From the NCBI GenBank assembly GCA_910586995.1, contig CAJUKZ010000009.1:1-64000 (forward strand): a DNA stretch of 64,000 nucleotides, in the 5' to 3' direction. Under the pieces are notes generated by a model, which saw nothing but the letters and a program-made list of their open reading frames with translations, was not told the origin of the DNA and searched no databases. The position numbers were made by a program, and so were the translations under genes. Shown one piece after another: positions 1 to 8,538 of this stretch (position 1 is its first letter; each line of letters opens with the position of its first letter). Source of the stretch: an uncultured Muribaculaceae bacterium. GTDB lineage: Bacteria > Bacteroidota > Bacteroidia > Bacteroidales > Muribaculaceae.

Positions 1-105
1 TCCGCAGGACGCCGGTTTAGTAGTAACCGGGTACACCGAGCCATAGGCGAGGTGTACCCGGCAGATATGCAAAAGAGCAAGGTGTCCGACAGGACACCGA
101 TTTAT
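1..105 (-). repeat. Dispersed three-stem intergenic repeat, copy A (cut by window edge)
   Basis: Read on the minus strand, this stretch matches the repeats at 13708-13815 and 13868-13980. It has the hairpin GGTGTCC-TGTC-GGACACC (81-98), a long stem CCGGGTACACC/GGTGTACCCGG (29-60) and the start of a GCGTCC-TGC-GGA hairpin that runs off the window edge. The long stem is perfect here. In the other copies one of its base pairs is changed on both sides, so pairing is kept. No gene overlaps it. Confidence 0.85.
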
Positions 106-543
106 ATTTATCATGAGCGGCTACCAGTCCGGAGAGCGTTGCTTACACTTTGTCAGCACAAAAATACGTTTACTGTACACTTTGATACCATATATTTTGC
201 CCATATTGATACTGATTCGACACGGCATCAAAATATTAAATTTCATTTAAGAAGAATTGCGCGATATTTGGTGTCAGATTTACTATCCACCAACCAAAAT
301 TGTCACAAACACCGTCATATACCACTGTAATTAAATAAATTACAGAAGTATGTTTTGAAAGCATGTTTTACAACATTGTTATTGAAAATGTTAACAGGTG
401 AATTTTTGCATGGTTTTTTGGTAATTTTTCAAAAATTTGTCTTACATTTGCGAAATATTCTTGATTTCTTACCAAGAAATCTACAGAATAGCTCTCACAG
501 CGCAAACTACTTTTTAATCATTTTATGTCTAATTGTTTTTAGT
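106..543. other. Gene-free stretch upstream of susC
   Basis: AT-rich and without a convincing gene. It holds an inverted repeat TGTAATT/AATTACA (326-344), possibly an operator but with nothing else to support that, and the susC promoter at 417-450. The small open frame at 52-330 starts inside the structured repeat and resembles nothing I know. Confidence 0.6.
417..450 (+). promoter_or_regulatory. susC promoter (Bacteroidetes type)
   Basis: TTTG at 417-420 and TACATTTG at 443-450, separated by 22 bp. This is close to the -33/-7 consensus of the Bacteroidetes housekeeping sigma factor. Transcription would start near 457, leaving a leader of about 87 nt before the ATG at 544. An in-frame ATG at 355 would lie upstream of the promoter, so it is not used. 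Confidence 0.65.
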
Positions 544-3500
544 ATGAAAAAACTGTTTTTATTACTTGCGGCAATCGTTGTCCTTGCAATAGGAGCGTCG
601 GCACAGACGCAGACTATCACGGGCACGGTGCTGAGCGCCACGGACAATGAGCCACTGCTCGGCGCCTCGGTTATGCCTGTAGGCGGCGGACAGGGAACGT
701 CCACCGATGTTAACGGTAATTTCCATCTCACATGCCCGGCCAAAGTCACCAAGATTCAGGTGAGCTATATCGGCATGCAGACCAAGGAGGTGGAAGTAGG
801 ATCTACATTAAGAATCTATCTTGATCCCACCGATGAATCCCTGAAGGAAGTGGTTGTGACCGGTTACGGTTCAGCCAAGAAGCTCGGCTCGGTTGTAGGT
901 GCAGTAAGTGTCGTATCCGACAAGGTTATGGAAAATAAGCCTGTGCCCAACTTCGTGGACGCACTTCAGGGCCAGGTAGCAGGTCTGTCGATTCTTTCGT
1001 CCTCAGGAGATCCCTCCTCCGTACCTGCTGCAATCCGTATCCGTGGTGTGAACTCGATCTCGGCAAGCAACACTCCTCTGTTTATCCTTGACGGTTCACC
1101 TGTATCAGCTTCTGTATTTAACACATTGAGCCCCAACGATATCGAGAATATCACCGTTCTCAAGGACGCAGCATCCGTAGCCATCTACGGTAGCCGTGCT
1201 GCCAACGGTGTTATCGTGATCACCTCGAAGCGCGGTCGCTTCGGCGAACGTGCCCGCGTGACTGTACGTGCCAACGTAGGTTGGTCTGAGGCTGTGCAGG
1301 ACCCTGTGGAGATGATGAACTCGAAGCAGTATCTCCAGTTCCGCGAGATGATCGGCATTCCTATGACCCAGCAGGCCTACGATGCAGTGAACAAGTACGG
1401 CATCGACACCGACTGGTCCAAGGAATTCATCAAGGACAACGCTATGCTCTATTCTATGGAAGCAAGCGTGAGCGGTGGTGGCGAGAACAACAGCTACTAT
1501 CTGTCGCTCAACCACTATGACCAGGACGGTATCATCGCCCGTTCAGGCATGCACCGCGACGCACTCCGCGCCTCTATGAACATCAAGGCTAACGAGTGGC
1601 TGCGCTTCGGTTTCTCTGCCAACCTCGGCTATGAGAGCTTTGAGACAAACTCTAACGTGACTACAAGCGGTGTATATGCCGCCAATCCTCTTGTGGCTGC
1701 ACGTCGTGCACTGCCTGTAGATGCTCCCTACTACTGGACTGAGACTACAGATGGCGACGCTACAGTATTCAACAAGCTCGGAAAGGCCGACTACCTGCAC
1801 TTCACACAGATAGCTACTCCTGACTACTACGGAACATGGTACAAGGGCAAGCGCACCAACGTGACTGCAAACGTGACTCTCTGGGAGCAGATCAACCCCA
1901 TCAAGGGTCTGACAATCCGCGCACAGCAGGCTGTCAGCGGTTACGACTACCGTCTGCAGAACGGTGGCGGCAACCCGATCAAGAACCTCTACACCCCTAT
2001 GGGCGACAGCATGACAGGTACGGATCCCGAATATCCCGACTATCAGCAGTTGGGCTATACATCGGAGTCTTTCCAGCGTATGTATCAGTTCACATACACC
2101 AACACAGCCGAGTATAAGTTCTCGCTGGCCGACAAGCACAATTTCACAGTCCTCCTGGGTCAGGAGTCCATCATCTACAAGTCCAACCAGTTCGGTGTCA
2201 GCGTAGACGGTATCACCGATGAGCGCATGCAGTTGCTGGGCAACGGTACAAAGCCCATTACAATCGCAGACAATCTCTCGCAGTCTATCAGCGAGATGAC
2301 CATGAACTCGTTCTTCGGTACATTGAACTACGATTACGAAGGCCGCTATGTGTTCGACGGTAGCCTCCGTCGCGACGGCAGCTCCAAGTTTGCAACAGGC
2401 CACCGTTGGTCCACATTCTTCTCTTTAGGTGTTGCATGGAACGCCAAAAACGAAAAGTTCCTCCAGGACGTGAAGTGGCTTTCCGACGCAAAGATCCGTC
2501 TGAGCTACGGTACATCCGGTAACTCCGGCGTAGGTTACTACGACTGGCAGGGTCTGATCGGCGGTACAGGAAGCTATGACGGCAACCCCTTGCTCGGCGT
2601 AAGCCAGGCTTCCAACCACACTCTGACATGGGAAACCGTGAAGGGTTGGGACTTGGGTATCAACATCGGTATCTTCAACCGTCTGAACGTAGAACTCGAC
2701 TTCTATACAAAGAAGACCTGCGACATGCTTCTGAGTGTGCCCTGGTCGGCAACCACAGGTTATTCCGAAGGTGTAGCCAACATGGGTAACATGACCAACA
2801 AGGGCTTCGAGGCCACATTCAACGCCACACTGTTCCAGAACAAGGATTGGCTGTGGACCGCACGCGTCAACTTCGCTTACAACAAGAACGAGATCACCGA
2901 ACTCTTCAACGGCAAGGACTCGTACGTGATCAACAACACCGGTACAATCCTTGAGGTAGGCAAGCCTTACGGCAGCAACTATATGGTGCGCTATGCAGGT
3001 GTAGATCCCGCCGACGGTAAGCAGATGTGGTACGACAAGGATGGCAACCTCACCAAGGTCTTCAATGAAGAACGTGATGCCGTGAACGTGAACAAGAGCC
3101 GCTACGCTCCCTGGCACGGTGGTTTCGGTACAGCACTCTCATGGAAAGGCCTGACCCTCCAGCTCGACTTCGCATGGCAGGCCAAGAAGTACATGACCAA
3201 CAACGACCTCTACTTCATCGAAAACCCGACACAGTTCGGTACAGCCTGGAACCAGACCACAAAAATGCTGAACATGTGGCAGAAGCCCGGCGATATCACA
3301 GACGTGCCTGCTTACGGCGAAGCCATCCAGTTCGACACCCGTCAGCTCCAGGACGCATCGTTCCTCCGTCTGAAGAACGTGACTCTGTCTTACGCTCTGC
3401 CTAAGGCATGGATGAATAAGGCACACCTTGGCAACGTGATCTTCCACTTCACAGGCCGCAACCTCCTTACCTTCACCAACTTCAAGGGCTATGACCCCGA

Positions 3501-3576
3501 ACCTGAAGGCAACCTGGTGGTGTTCCACTATCCCAACACCCGTAACTACGAATTCGGCGTTGAAGTACAGTTCTAA
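544..3576 (+). CDS. SusC/RagA family TonB-linked outer membrane transporter
   Basis: A 1010-residue outer membrane importer that works with a SusD-like lipoprotein to bring oligosaccharides or peptides into the periplasm using TonB energy. A signal peptide ends near residue 20 (GASA before QTQ). A carboxypeptidase-D-like domain covers about 24-98 and is followed by the TonB-box-like EVVVTGYG (102-109). The plug domain contains the SusC hallmark LKDAASVAIYGSRAANG (about 206-222). The rest is beta-barrel and ends in an aromatic residue (VEVQF). The ATG at 544 is chosen because upstream in-frame starts precede the promoter and would spoil the signal peptide. susD follows 20 bp downstream. No glycosidase or anti-sigma regulator lies alongside, so the substrate cannot be inferred. 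Confidence 0.95.
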   Translation: MKKLFLLLAAIVVLAIGASAQTQTITGTVLSATDNEPLLGASVMPVGGGQGTSTDVNGNFHLTCPAKVTKIQVSYIGMQTKEVEVGSTLRIYLDPTDESLKEVVVTGYGSAKKLGSVVGAVSVVSDKVMENKPVPNFVDALQGQVAGLSILSSSGDPSSVPAAIRIRGVNSISASNTPLFILDGSPVSASVFNTLSPNDIENITVLKDAASVAIYGSRAANGVIVITSKRGRFGERARVTVRANVGWSEAVQDPVEMMNSKQYLQFREMIGIPMTQQAYDAVNKYGIDTDWSKEFIKDNAMLYSMEASVSGGGENNSYYLSLNHYDQDGIIARSGMHRDALRASMNIKANEWLRFGFSANLGYESFETNSNVTTSGVYAANPLVAARRALPVDAPYYWTETTDGDATVFNKLGKADYLHFTQIATPDYYGTWYKGKRTNVTANVTLWEQINPIKGLTIRAQQAVSGYDYRLQNGGGNPIKNLYTPMGDSMTGTDPEYPDYQQLGYTSESFQRMYQFTYTNTAEYKFSLADKHNFTVLLGQESIIYKSNQFGVSVDGITDERMQLLGNGTKPITIADNLSQSISEMTMNSFFGTLNYDYEGRYVFDGSLRRDGSSKFATGHRWSTFFSLGVAWNAKNEKFLQDVKWLSDAKIRLSYGTSGNSGVGYYDWQGLIGGTGSYDGNPLLGVSQASNHTLTWETVKGWDLGINIGIFNRLNVELDFYTKKTCDMLLSVPWSATTGYSEGVANMGNMTNKGFEATFNATLFQNKDWLWTARVNFAYNKNEITELFNGKDSYVINNTGTILEVGKPYGSNYMVRYAGVDPADGKQMWYDKDGNLTKVFNEERDAVNVNKSRYAPWHGGFGTALSWKGLTLQLDFAWQAKKYMTNNDLYFIENPTQFGTAWNQTTKMLNMWQKPGDITDVPAYGEAIQFDTRQLQDASFLRLKNVTLSYALPKAWMNKAHLGNVIFHFTGRNLLTFTNFKGYDPEPEGNLVVFHYPNTRNYEFGVEVQF

Positions 3577-3596
3577 TCTCCAAACTATCGAACACA

Positions 3597-5141
3597 ATGA
3601 AGAAATCATTAATATCACTTTTCATGCTCGGCGCGCTTGTCACCTCGTGTGACATGAACCTTGAACCCCAGGGTTCGCTGAGTACCGATACCAGCGAGCT
3701 GTCGTTCGACGATATGACCAAGCTGCGCATGGGTCTCTATCCTTCGTTCCGCTCGTTGAGCTCGGGATCGTATATCACCATCCCTGAGCTGATGATGGAC
3801 AAGTTCAACGGTACGCTTGATAACGGCAACCGTAACGGACAGCTTGCCAACAAACTTTTCAATTCGTCGACCGGCGAGTTCGAGACCATATATTACAATG
3901 AGTACTCCGCTATCGCAGCTGCCAACTTCGTGATGCAGGAAATTGAGAAGTTCAAGGCTTCCAACACCGTTGAGGGAGAGGACGCACTGCTGCTTGAGCG
4001 CTATGAGGGAGAGGCCAAGTTCTTCCGCGCATACTACTATTGGTATCTGTTCGAGCACTTCTGCCAGCCTTATACAGCCGACAAGGCCCAGACTCCCGCT
4101 CTCGGTCTGTCGCTGCAGCTGACATACGCTCCCGGCGGTATCAGTTCAAACTATCCCGGCCGCAGCACTATGGAGGAGACTCTCAATGCCATCAAGTCCG
4201 ACCTGACTGATGCCTACAATGCACTGGTAGCTTATGAGGCTATGGACGATTCGGATCTCCAGCCTGAGACCGCTTACCTCAGTTCCGACGTTGTCAAGGC
4301 TTTCGAAGCCCGCGTATGCCTCGCTATCGGTGACTATGCAGGTGCTATCGCTGCTGCAGAGCCTGTCGTGACTTCCAAGCGTTATGAGCTGGTTCCCGCT
4401 ACTGCATATGAGAGCCTCTGGCTCGATGATTCAGGTACTGAGTTGATCATGCTCCCCTCCGCATCCGCATCCGAAGGTGGCGGTATCGGTATCTACGGTA
4501 TCTACAACAGCACATCAGTAGCGACTTCATCCGACTATATTCCCTGCGAGGATATTCTGCTTGCCTACGAGGAAGGTGACGTGCGTATGGAGTCTTTCTT
4601 CAATGCCAAGCAACTGAACATCCAGACTCAGAACTATATCACATTCGCGTTCAATAAATATCCCGGCAATGCCGCTATGGCAGGCAACGGCCGTCTGAAC
4701 AAGTCGAAGCCTTTCCGTGCCTCAGAGCTCTACCTGATCCTTGCCGAAGCATATGCCGTGCAGGGCACAACCCCCGCCAAGGGTCTGGATTACCTGAACG
4801 ATCTGCTCGAAGCCCGCTATGAGGCCGGCACATTCACCGACCTTGCACTGCAGGGAAGTGCCTTGATCGACCGCATCCGCGAGGAGCGCGCCAAGGAGCT
4901 TATCGGTGAAGGTTTCCGCTTCGGCGACCTGAGGCGTTGGGGTATCGGTTTCACCCGCAGCATCGACTATCCTGTGATTGACCAGGTGGCTCAGAATCCT
5001 GTGGCACTGAAAAACGCCCTGAACCCGCTGGGAGGACGTGTGGTATACGAGGCAGGCGACTCCCGCTACACATGGCCTATCCCCTCTGCTGAAATGGATA
5101 TCAACCCGCAGTTGGCCGGTCAGCAGAACCCCGGTTATTGA
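3597..5141 (+). CDS. SusD/RagB family surface nutrient-binding lipoprotein
   Basis: A 514-residue lipoprotein expected to form the extracellular lid over the preceding SusC barrel and bind its ligand. The N-terminus is a lipoprotein signal with lipid-anchor Cys18 (LVTSC), and length and composition are typical of SusD. An early helical TPR-like section (about residues 100-180) precedes the ligand-binding core. The late motif RIREERAKELIGEGFRFGDL is characteristic of RagB/SusD C-termini. It lies 20 bp after susC and 29 bp before the third lipoprotein, so the three are probably co-transcribed. The substrate is unknown. Confidence 0.95.
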   Translation: MKKSLISLFMLGALVTSCDMNLEPQGSLSTDTSELSFDDMTKLRMGLYPSFRSLSSGSYITIPELMMDKFNGTLDNGNRNGQLANKLFNSSTGEFETIYYNEYSAIAAANFVMQEIEKFKASNTVEGEDALLLERYEGEAKFFRAYYYWYLFEHFCQPYTADKAQTPALGLSLQLTYAPGGISSNYPGRSTMEETLNAIKSDLTDAYNALVAYEAMDDSDLQPETAYLSSDVVKAFEARVCLAIGDYAGAIAAAEPVVTSKRYELVPATAYESLWLDDSGTELIMLPSASASEGGGIGIYGIYNSTSVATSSDYIPCEDILLAYEEGDVRMESFFNAKQLNIQTQNYITFAFNKYPGNAAMAGNGRLNKSKPFRASELYLILAEAYAVQGTTPAKGLDYLNDLLEARYEAGTFTDLALQGSALIDRIREERAKELIGEGFRFGDLRRWGIGFTRSIDYPVIDQVAQNPVALKNALNPLGGRVVYEAGDSRYTWPIPSAEMDINPQLAGQQNPGY

Positions 5142-5170
5142 TGTATAATCTTTAATAACACCGTAAAACA

Positions 5171-6094
5171 ATGAAAATAAATAAATTTCTCGCATGCGCC
5201 ATGGCCGCTGTAGCCATGACCGCTTGCTCCGACAATGACGGCTTCAATACGGCCAGTGATGTCACGGTGTCGATGGGGCAGGCTACGCTCAACGCTCCTG
5301 AGGACTATACCGGCGATAACTCTTTCTGCTATGTTCCCGTCAAGCTTTCGGGCAAGGCCAACGGCCCTGTAAAGGTGACTGTAGACGTGACTGAGGGTAC
5401 GGTAGCAGCAATCGAGACAGCGCATTACTTCATCACATCAAAGACTGTCGTTATCCCCGAAGGTGAGACAGAGGTAAATGTGGAATTCTATCCCACCGGC
5501 GATACTGATATCAACGACGACCGCGAGTTCACAATGTTCATCGCCGATGTCGAGGGTGCGACAGTTGAGGGTCTTGACCGCACTGTGATCACTCTGCTCG
5601 ACGACGACCACTATCTGCCCGAGGCATATGCCAAAATCCAGGGTACATATAACTTTACCGCTTTCTCAAGCAACGGTTCGCCCGTAAGCCAGACCTGGAC
5701 TATCACAGGTGTGCAGGAAGGTGAGGACGGCTATCTGTCGAAGCTTACCATCGCTGGCATTCAGGGCGTCACATGGACATCTTATCCCGCAACAATGTCT
5801 TTCGACGCCAACACAAAGACTGCGTCCGTGAAGGTGAACTACGGTGGCTTCTGCGCATATGAGGTTACATTCAACGGCGGCGCTCTTGTGGCAGACGTCA
5901 TGCTGGCAACTGTCAGCGGTAACTCGCTTGTTTCGAGCGGTTCCTGCACACTGGAAGCTGATGAGAACTACAGCAGCCTCTCGTTCCCTGCCGGTGCTGA
6001 ATGGGTAGGTGCTCTGTTTGAAAGCGCATCAGGTTCTTTCACAGGCAGCGTATGGTTCTGGTGGGACACCATGTCACTGACCAAGGTTCAGTAA
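5171..6094 (+). CDS. Surface lipoprotein with a Calx-beta-like domain, third gene of the susCD operon
   Basis: A 307-residue lipoprotein with lipid-anchor Cys19 (AMTAC). Residues about 30-145 have the alternating strand pattern and acidic ending of a Calx-beta domain: an NDDREFTMFI segment followed by TVITLLDDDH. The remaining C-terminal part is beta-rich and not recognised. Position directly after susCD suggests an accessory surface glycan- or ligand-binding role, like SusE/SusF-position proteins, but that is inferred from context. I cannot name a family for the C-terminal half. Confidence 0.75.
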   Translation: MKINKFLACAMAAVAMTACSDNDGFNTASDVTVSMGQATLNAPEDYTGDNSFCYVPVKLSGKANGPVKVTVDVTEGTVAAIETAHYFITSKTVVIPEGETEVNVEFYPTGDTDINDDREFTMFIADVEGATVEGLDRTVITLLDDDHYLPEAYAKIQGTYNFTAFSSNGSPVSQTWTITGVQEGEDGYLSKLTIAGIQGVTWTSYPATMSFDANTKTASVKVNYGGFCAYEVTFNGGALVADVMLATVSGNSLVSSGSCTLEADENYSSLSFPAGAEWVGALFESASGSFTGSVWFWWDTMSLTKVQ

Positions 6095-6126
6095 TAAGAC
6101 TATCATAACCATATTATGATAACAGC

Positions 6127-6157
6127 GCGGGTGCGTTCCTTCGAGGGACGCACCCGC
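6127..6157 (+). terminator. Hairpin after the susCD operon
   Basis: GCGGGTGCGT (6127-6136) pairs with ACGCACCCGC (6148-6157), 33 bp after the lipoprotein stop. The U-tract is weak, and a better terminator follows at 6171-6198. Confidence 0.6.
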
Positions 6158-6170
6158 TTCCATTGTATTA

Positions 6171-6233
6171 AAAAAGAGTCCGGAATAGGGCTCTTTTTGA
6201 TTTTGTCAATCCTCGTGAGGCTATTCCGGACTC
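6171..6233. terminator. A/T-flanked terminator overlapping a longer inverted repeat
   Basis: AAAAAGAG (6171-6178) pairs with CTCTTTTT (6191-6198), a classic bidirectional terminator. The same left arm also belongs to a perfect 13-bp inverted repeat, GAGTCCGGAATAG (6176-6188) with CTATTCCGGACTC (6221-6233). The two folds exclude each other. The rest of 6234-6392 holds nothing I recognise. Confidence 0.6.
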
Positions 6234-6392
6234 AGGTATGTGTTGGAGAGGTAGTGGAGATGTTGCCCGATGGACCGATGGCGTCGCTTTCATACGCCTG
6301 ATGAGAACCCTTGCGTGGAGGGATGGGATTTCTATCCCGTCGGGAGCATCAAGTAGCATCATCTGCCTTCTAATCGCTCATTGTACTTATAT

Positions 6393-6431
6393 AACACGTG
6401 CAGCCGGCTAAAGTTGCCGGCTGCACGTGTT
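6393..6431 (-). terminator. Terminator of the 6463-8247 gene
   Basis: AACACGTGCAGCCGGC (6393-6408) pairs perfectly with GCCGGCTGCACGTGTT (6416-6431), about 30 bp past the minus-strand stop codon at 6463. The U-run is poor, but the 16-bp stem is strong. Confidence 0.7.
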
Positions 6432-6462
6432 AAAATGCTGGAGATTTTGTATGTCGGTAAAA

Positions 6463-8247
6463 TCAGGGATCTACGTAGTAGGTCCAGCCCACGAATCCGA
6501 TCACATTGTCGGTGGCCGGATTGAATGTAGGCGTATGTGACTTATGGCGGCTGAGATTGGTGCGTTTTCCGAGTCCTTTGGCGGCAGCGTCGGCCACTTT
6601 ACGGAAGTTCTGGCTCTTGGAAAGTTTCTTAGCCCATACCTCGCTCAGTTCCTTGAGCTTGTAGGTATTCATGTCATCCCAGAGACCGCGAAGAAGGGGA
6701 TATTTCTCCATTGTGGTGCGATCCCACTGCTTTGTGGAGTCGAGATAGGCTATGGCTTCCTCGTCGGAGGCACTGACGGTGGATGATGCAGTCTGTTCGG
6801 CCTTGGGCTGGGTCTCCGGCAGGTCGGTCACAGCTACTGTGGCGTTGGCATCGGAGGCCGGAGTCTGTGCGGCAGGTTCTGTAGAGGGTTTTGTGTCTGC
6901 TACTGTGGTTTCGGCCGGTGCGGCGGGGGCTGCGCTGTCGGCCTCCGAGGAGCTTGTGCAGCGTCCGACTGTGAGCATCAGCGCTACGCCTGCAACGAGT
7001 CCGATGGCGGCGTACATGCCTTTCTGCCACAGCGAACTATGTTCTGCTCCGTAGTTGTAGCCGAGGTAGTTGGTGCGGTTAGGCCCTTCCTGAAGCTCGT
7101 CGAGTACCTGGTAGCCGTCGATGGGTGAGTCTTTCAGTTCTTTCTTGGTGCGTATCTCGAACTTGACAGGGCCTCCGTATTCGGTGGATTTGAGAGGCAT
7201 CTCGAACTGATATACCTTGCGGCGTTCCTGCATCTGTATGAGGGCGAGTGTAGTGCCTGCCAGGTCGATGCGTGCCGAGTAGGGGAAGTATCCGTCGCAT
7301 CCTACCCACACCTGTGCCTGAGATAGCTCGCTCTGTGTGAATGTCGAAGGCCCGGTGATCTCGCGGCCATTGACTTTGATGGTGCAGCCGGTAAGCTGTT
7401 CTTTGGTGTCTTGCGATGTAATCAGGAAAGAGGCTGAATTGATGGTCTTGAGGGCTTCGCCTGTCTCGATGCATTCGGGATGGAATCCGTCGGCTGTGAC
7501 TGTGACGATCTGCTGCTGGTCGGTAAAGCCGGGGCGACGCCATGAGATCTCGAGTTCGCGGCCTATGGAGGCCAGGAAGGGACGGTTGAAAGGCTCGCCG
7601 TAGATGTAGGGGGTGAAGCCGTTGTTCCCGGTGTCGGGCGGGGTGACTGTAGTGAGTTGGCAGAGGTCTTCGCCGGTGATGTCGGTGCACGTGCCGGCTA
7701 TTCCAATGTTGGCGTCGAGGAGCAGCACGCCTTTGTATATCCTGAATTCGGGCTGAAAGAGTTTGTCGCCGAAGAAGTCGGAAAGCGTTCTTGTCTCGGT
7801 GGCATAGTAGCTGAAAGCGTAGCTGTCGCCTGTCATGGCCACAATGGACGGGGCTTCGCGGTCGAGGTGGTATTCGGTGGAGAACAGCCGTCGCAGTTCG
7901 GCCACGTCGGCCTCGCTGACACCTGAGCCTGATACTTTGCGGCTTACTGTTCGTATTACGTCCTCGAGTTGGGATGCGCTTATTTCCAGACCATTTGGTA
8001 CATAGACCCACGCGGCCAGATGGTCGAGAGGTTTGTCGGGGATGGTGCGGAGAATTGTCACGAACACGCCGTCGGGGATGTAGCGCAGCATGTAGAATAT
8101 GTTTTTCTCGCAGGGGTCGTATTCGACTACCTGCAAGGCGTCGCGCACGTCGCAGACGTATTTGCTGACGTCCTCGGAGGGGTTGAAGTTGACCAGATTC
8201 TTATATCCCCGCAGCGATTTGGTGATATAGAGTTGAAGCTTGTTCAT
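6463..8247 (-). CDS. Unrecognised protein with one transmembrane helix and a Pro/Ala/Thr linker
   Basis: I do not recognise this 594-residue protein. It has no signal peptide. Residues 1 to about 400 look globular and mixed alpha/beta, with a beta-rich segment at roughly 260-350. One hydrophobic helix lies at about 411-428 (MYAAIGLVAGVALMLTVG), followed by GRC. A low-complexity Ala/Pro/Thr/Glu linker runs over about 431-495, and a small C-terminal domain occupies about 500-594. Without an N-terminal signal, the likely topology is a cytoplasmic N-domain, one membrane pass, and a linker plus C-domain in the periplasm. It is transcribed divergently from the DUF6377 regulator at 8539. Any regulatory or sensor role is speculation. 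Confidence 0.85.
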   Translation of the reverse strand: MNKLQLYITKSLRGYKNLVNFNPSEDVSKYVCDVRDALQVVEYDPCEKNIFYMLRYIPDGVFVTILRTIPDKPLDHLAAWVYVPNGLEISASQLEDVIRTVSRKVSGSGVSEADVAELRRLFSTEYHLDREAPSIVAMTGDSYAFSYYATETRTLSDFFGDKLFQPEFRIYKGVLLLDANIGIAGTCTDITGEDLCQLTTVTPPDTGNNGFTPYIYGEPFNRPFLASIGRELEISWRRPGFTDQQQIVTVTADGFHPECIETGEALKTINSASFLITSQDTKEQLTGCTIKVNGREITGPSTFTQSELSQAQVWVGCDGYFPYSARIDLAGTTLALIQMQERRKVYQFEMPLKSTEYGGPVKFEIRTKKELKDSPIDGYQVLDELQEGPNRTNYLGYNYGAEHSSLWQKGMYAAIGLVAGVALMLTVGRCTSSSEADSAAPAAPAETTVADTKPSTEPAAQTPASDANATVAVTDLPETQPKAEQTASSTVSASDEEAIAYLDSTKQWDRTTMEKYPLLRGLWDDMNTYKLKELSEVWAKKLSKSQNFRKVADAAAKGLGKRTNLSRHKSHTPTFNPATDNVIGFVGWTYYVDP

Positions 8248-8338
8248 CAGCTTTTGGATAAGACGTTATAAAAAGTGACGGTGTACCGTTTTCTGTCTGT
8301 TGATGGCAACCGTATCTTGGAATAGAGTATTCTTGTGA

Positions 8339-8346
8339 CAAAATTA
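8339..8346 (-). promoter_or_regulatory. -7 element upstream of the 6463-8247 gene
   Basis: On the minus strand this reads TAATTTTG, an exact match to TAnnTTTG, about 90 bp upstream of the start codon at 8247. No clear TTTG lies at the -33 distance. Confidence 0.4.
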
Positions 8347-8462
8347 CTACAATATTGCGGAATAAGCGGCGCATTCCGGCATTTTTTTGAATTGAGTATT
8401 CATAATAATCCTTATGTAGGAATTTTTTCGCGGCAAAATGGTGCATGCGGCGCGTATTTGAT

Positions 8463-8470
8463 TAATTTTG
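8463..8470 (+). promoter_or_regulatory. -7 element upstream of the DUF6377 gene
   Basis: TAATTTTG matches TAnnTTTG exactly and lies 68 bp before the ATG at 8539. The -33 region is weak. It carries the same -7 octamer as the divergent gene. Confidence 0.5.
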
Positions 8471-8538
8471 CATCAGGGTGTGTGGTTGCTGCGCAACTGC
8501 ACTGACCGTGTTTAATCCCGTAAACCAACATTATTGCC

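Noticed and set aside
52..330. 92-codon open frame
   Set aside because: It starts inside the structured repeat, has no recognisable domain and lies upstream of the susC promoter.
355..543. N-terminal extension of the SusC frame
   Set aside because: It precedes the promoter at 417-450 and would bury the signal peptide that starts at 544.
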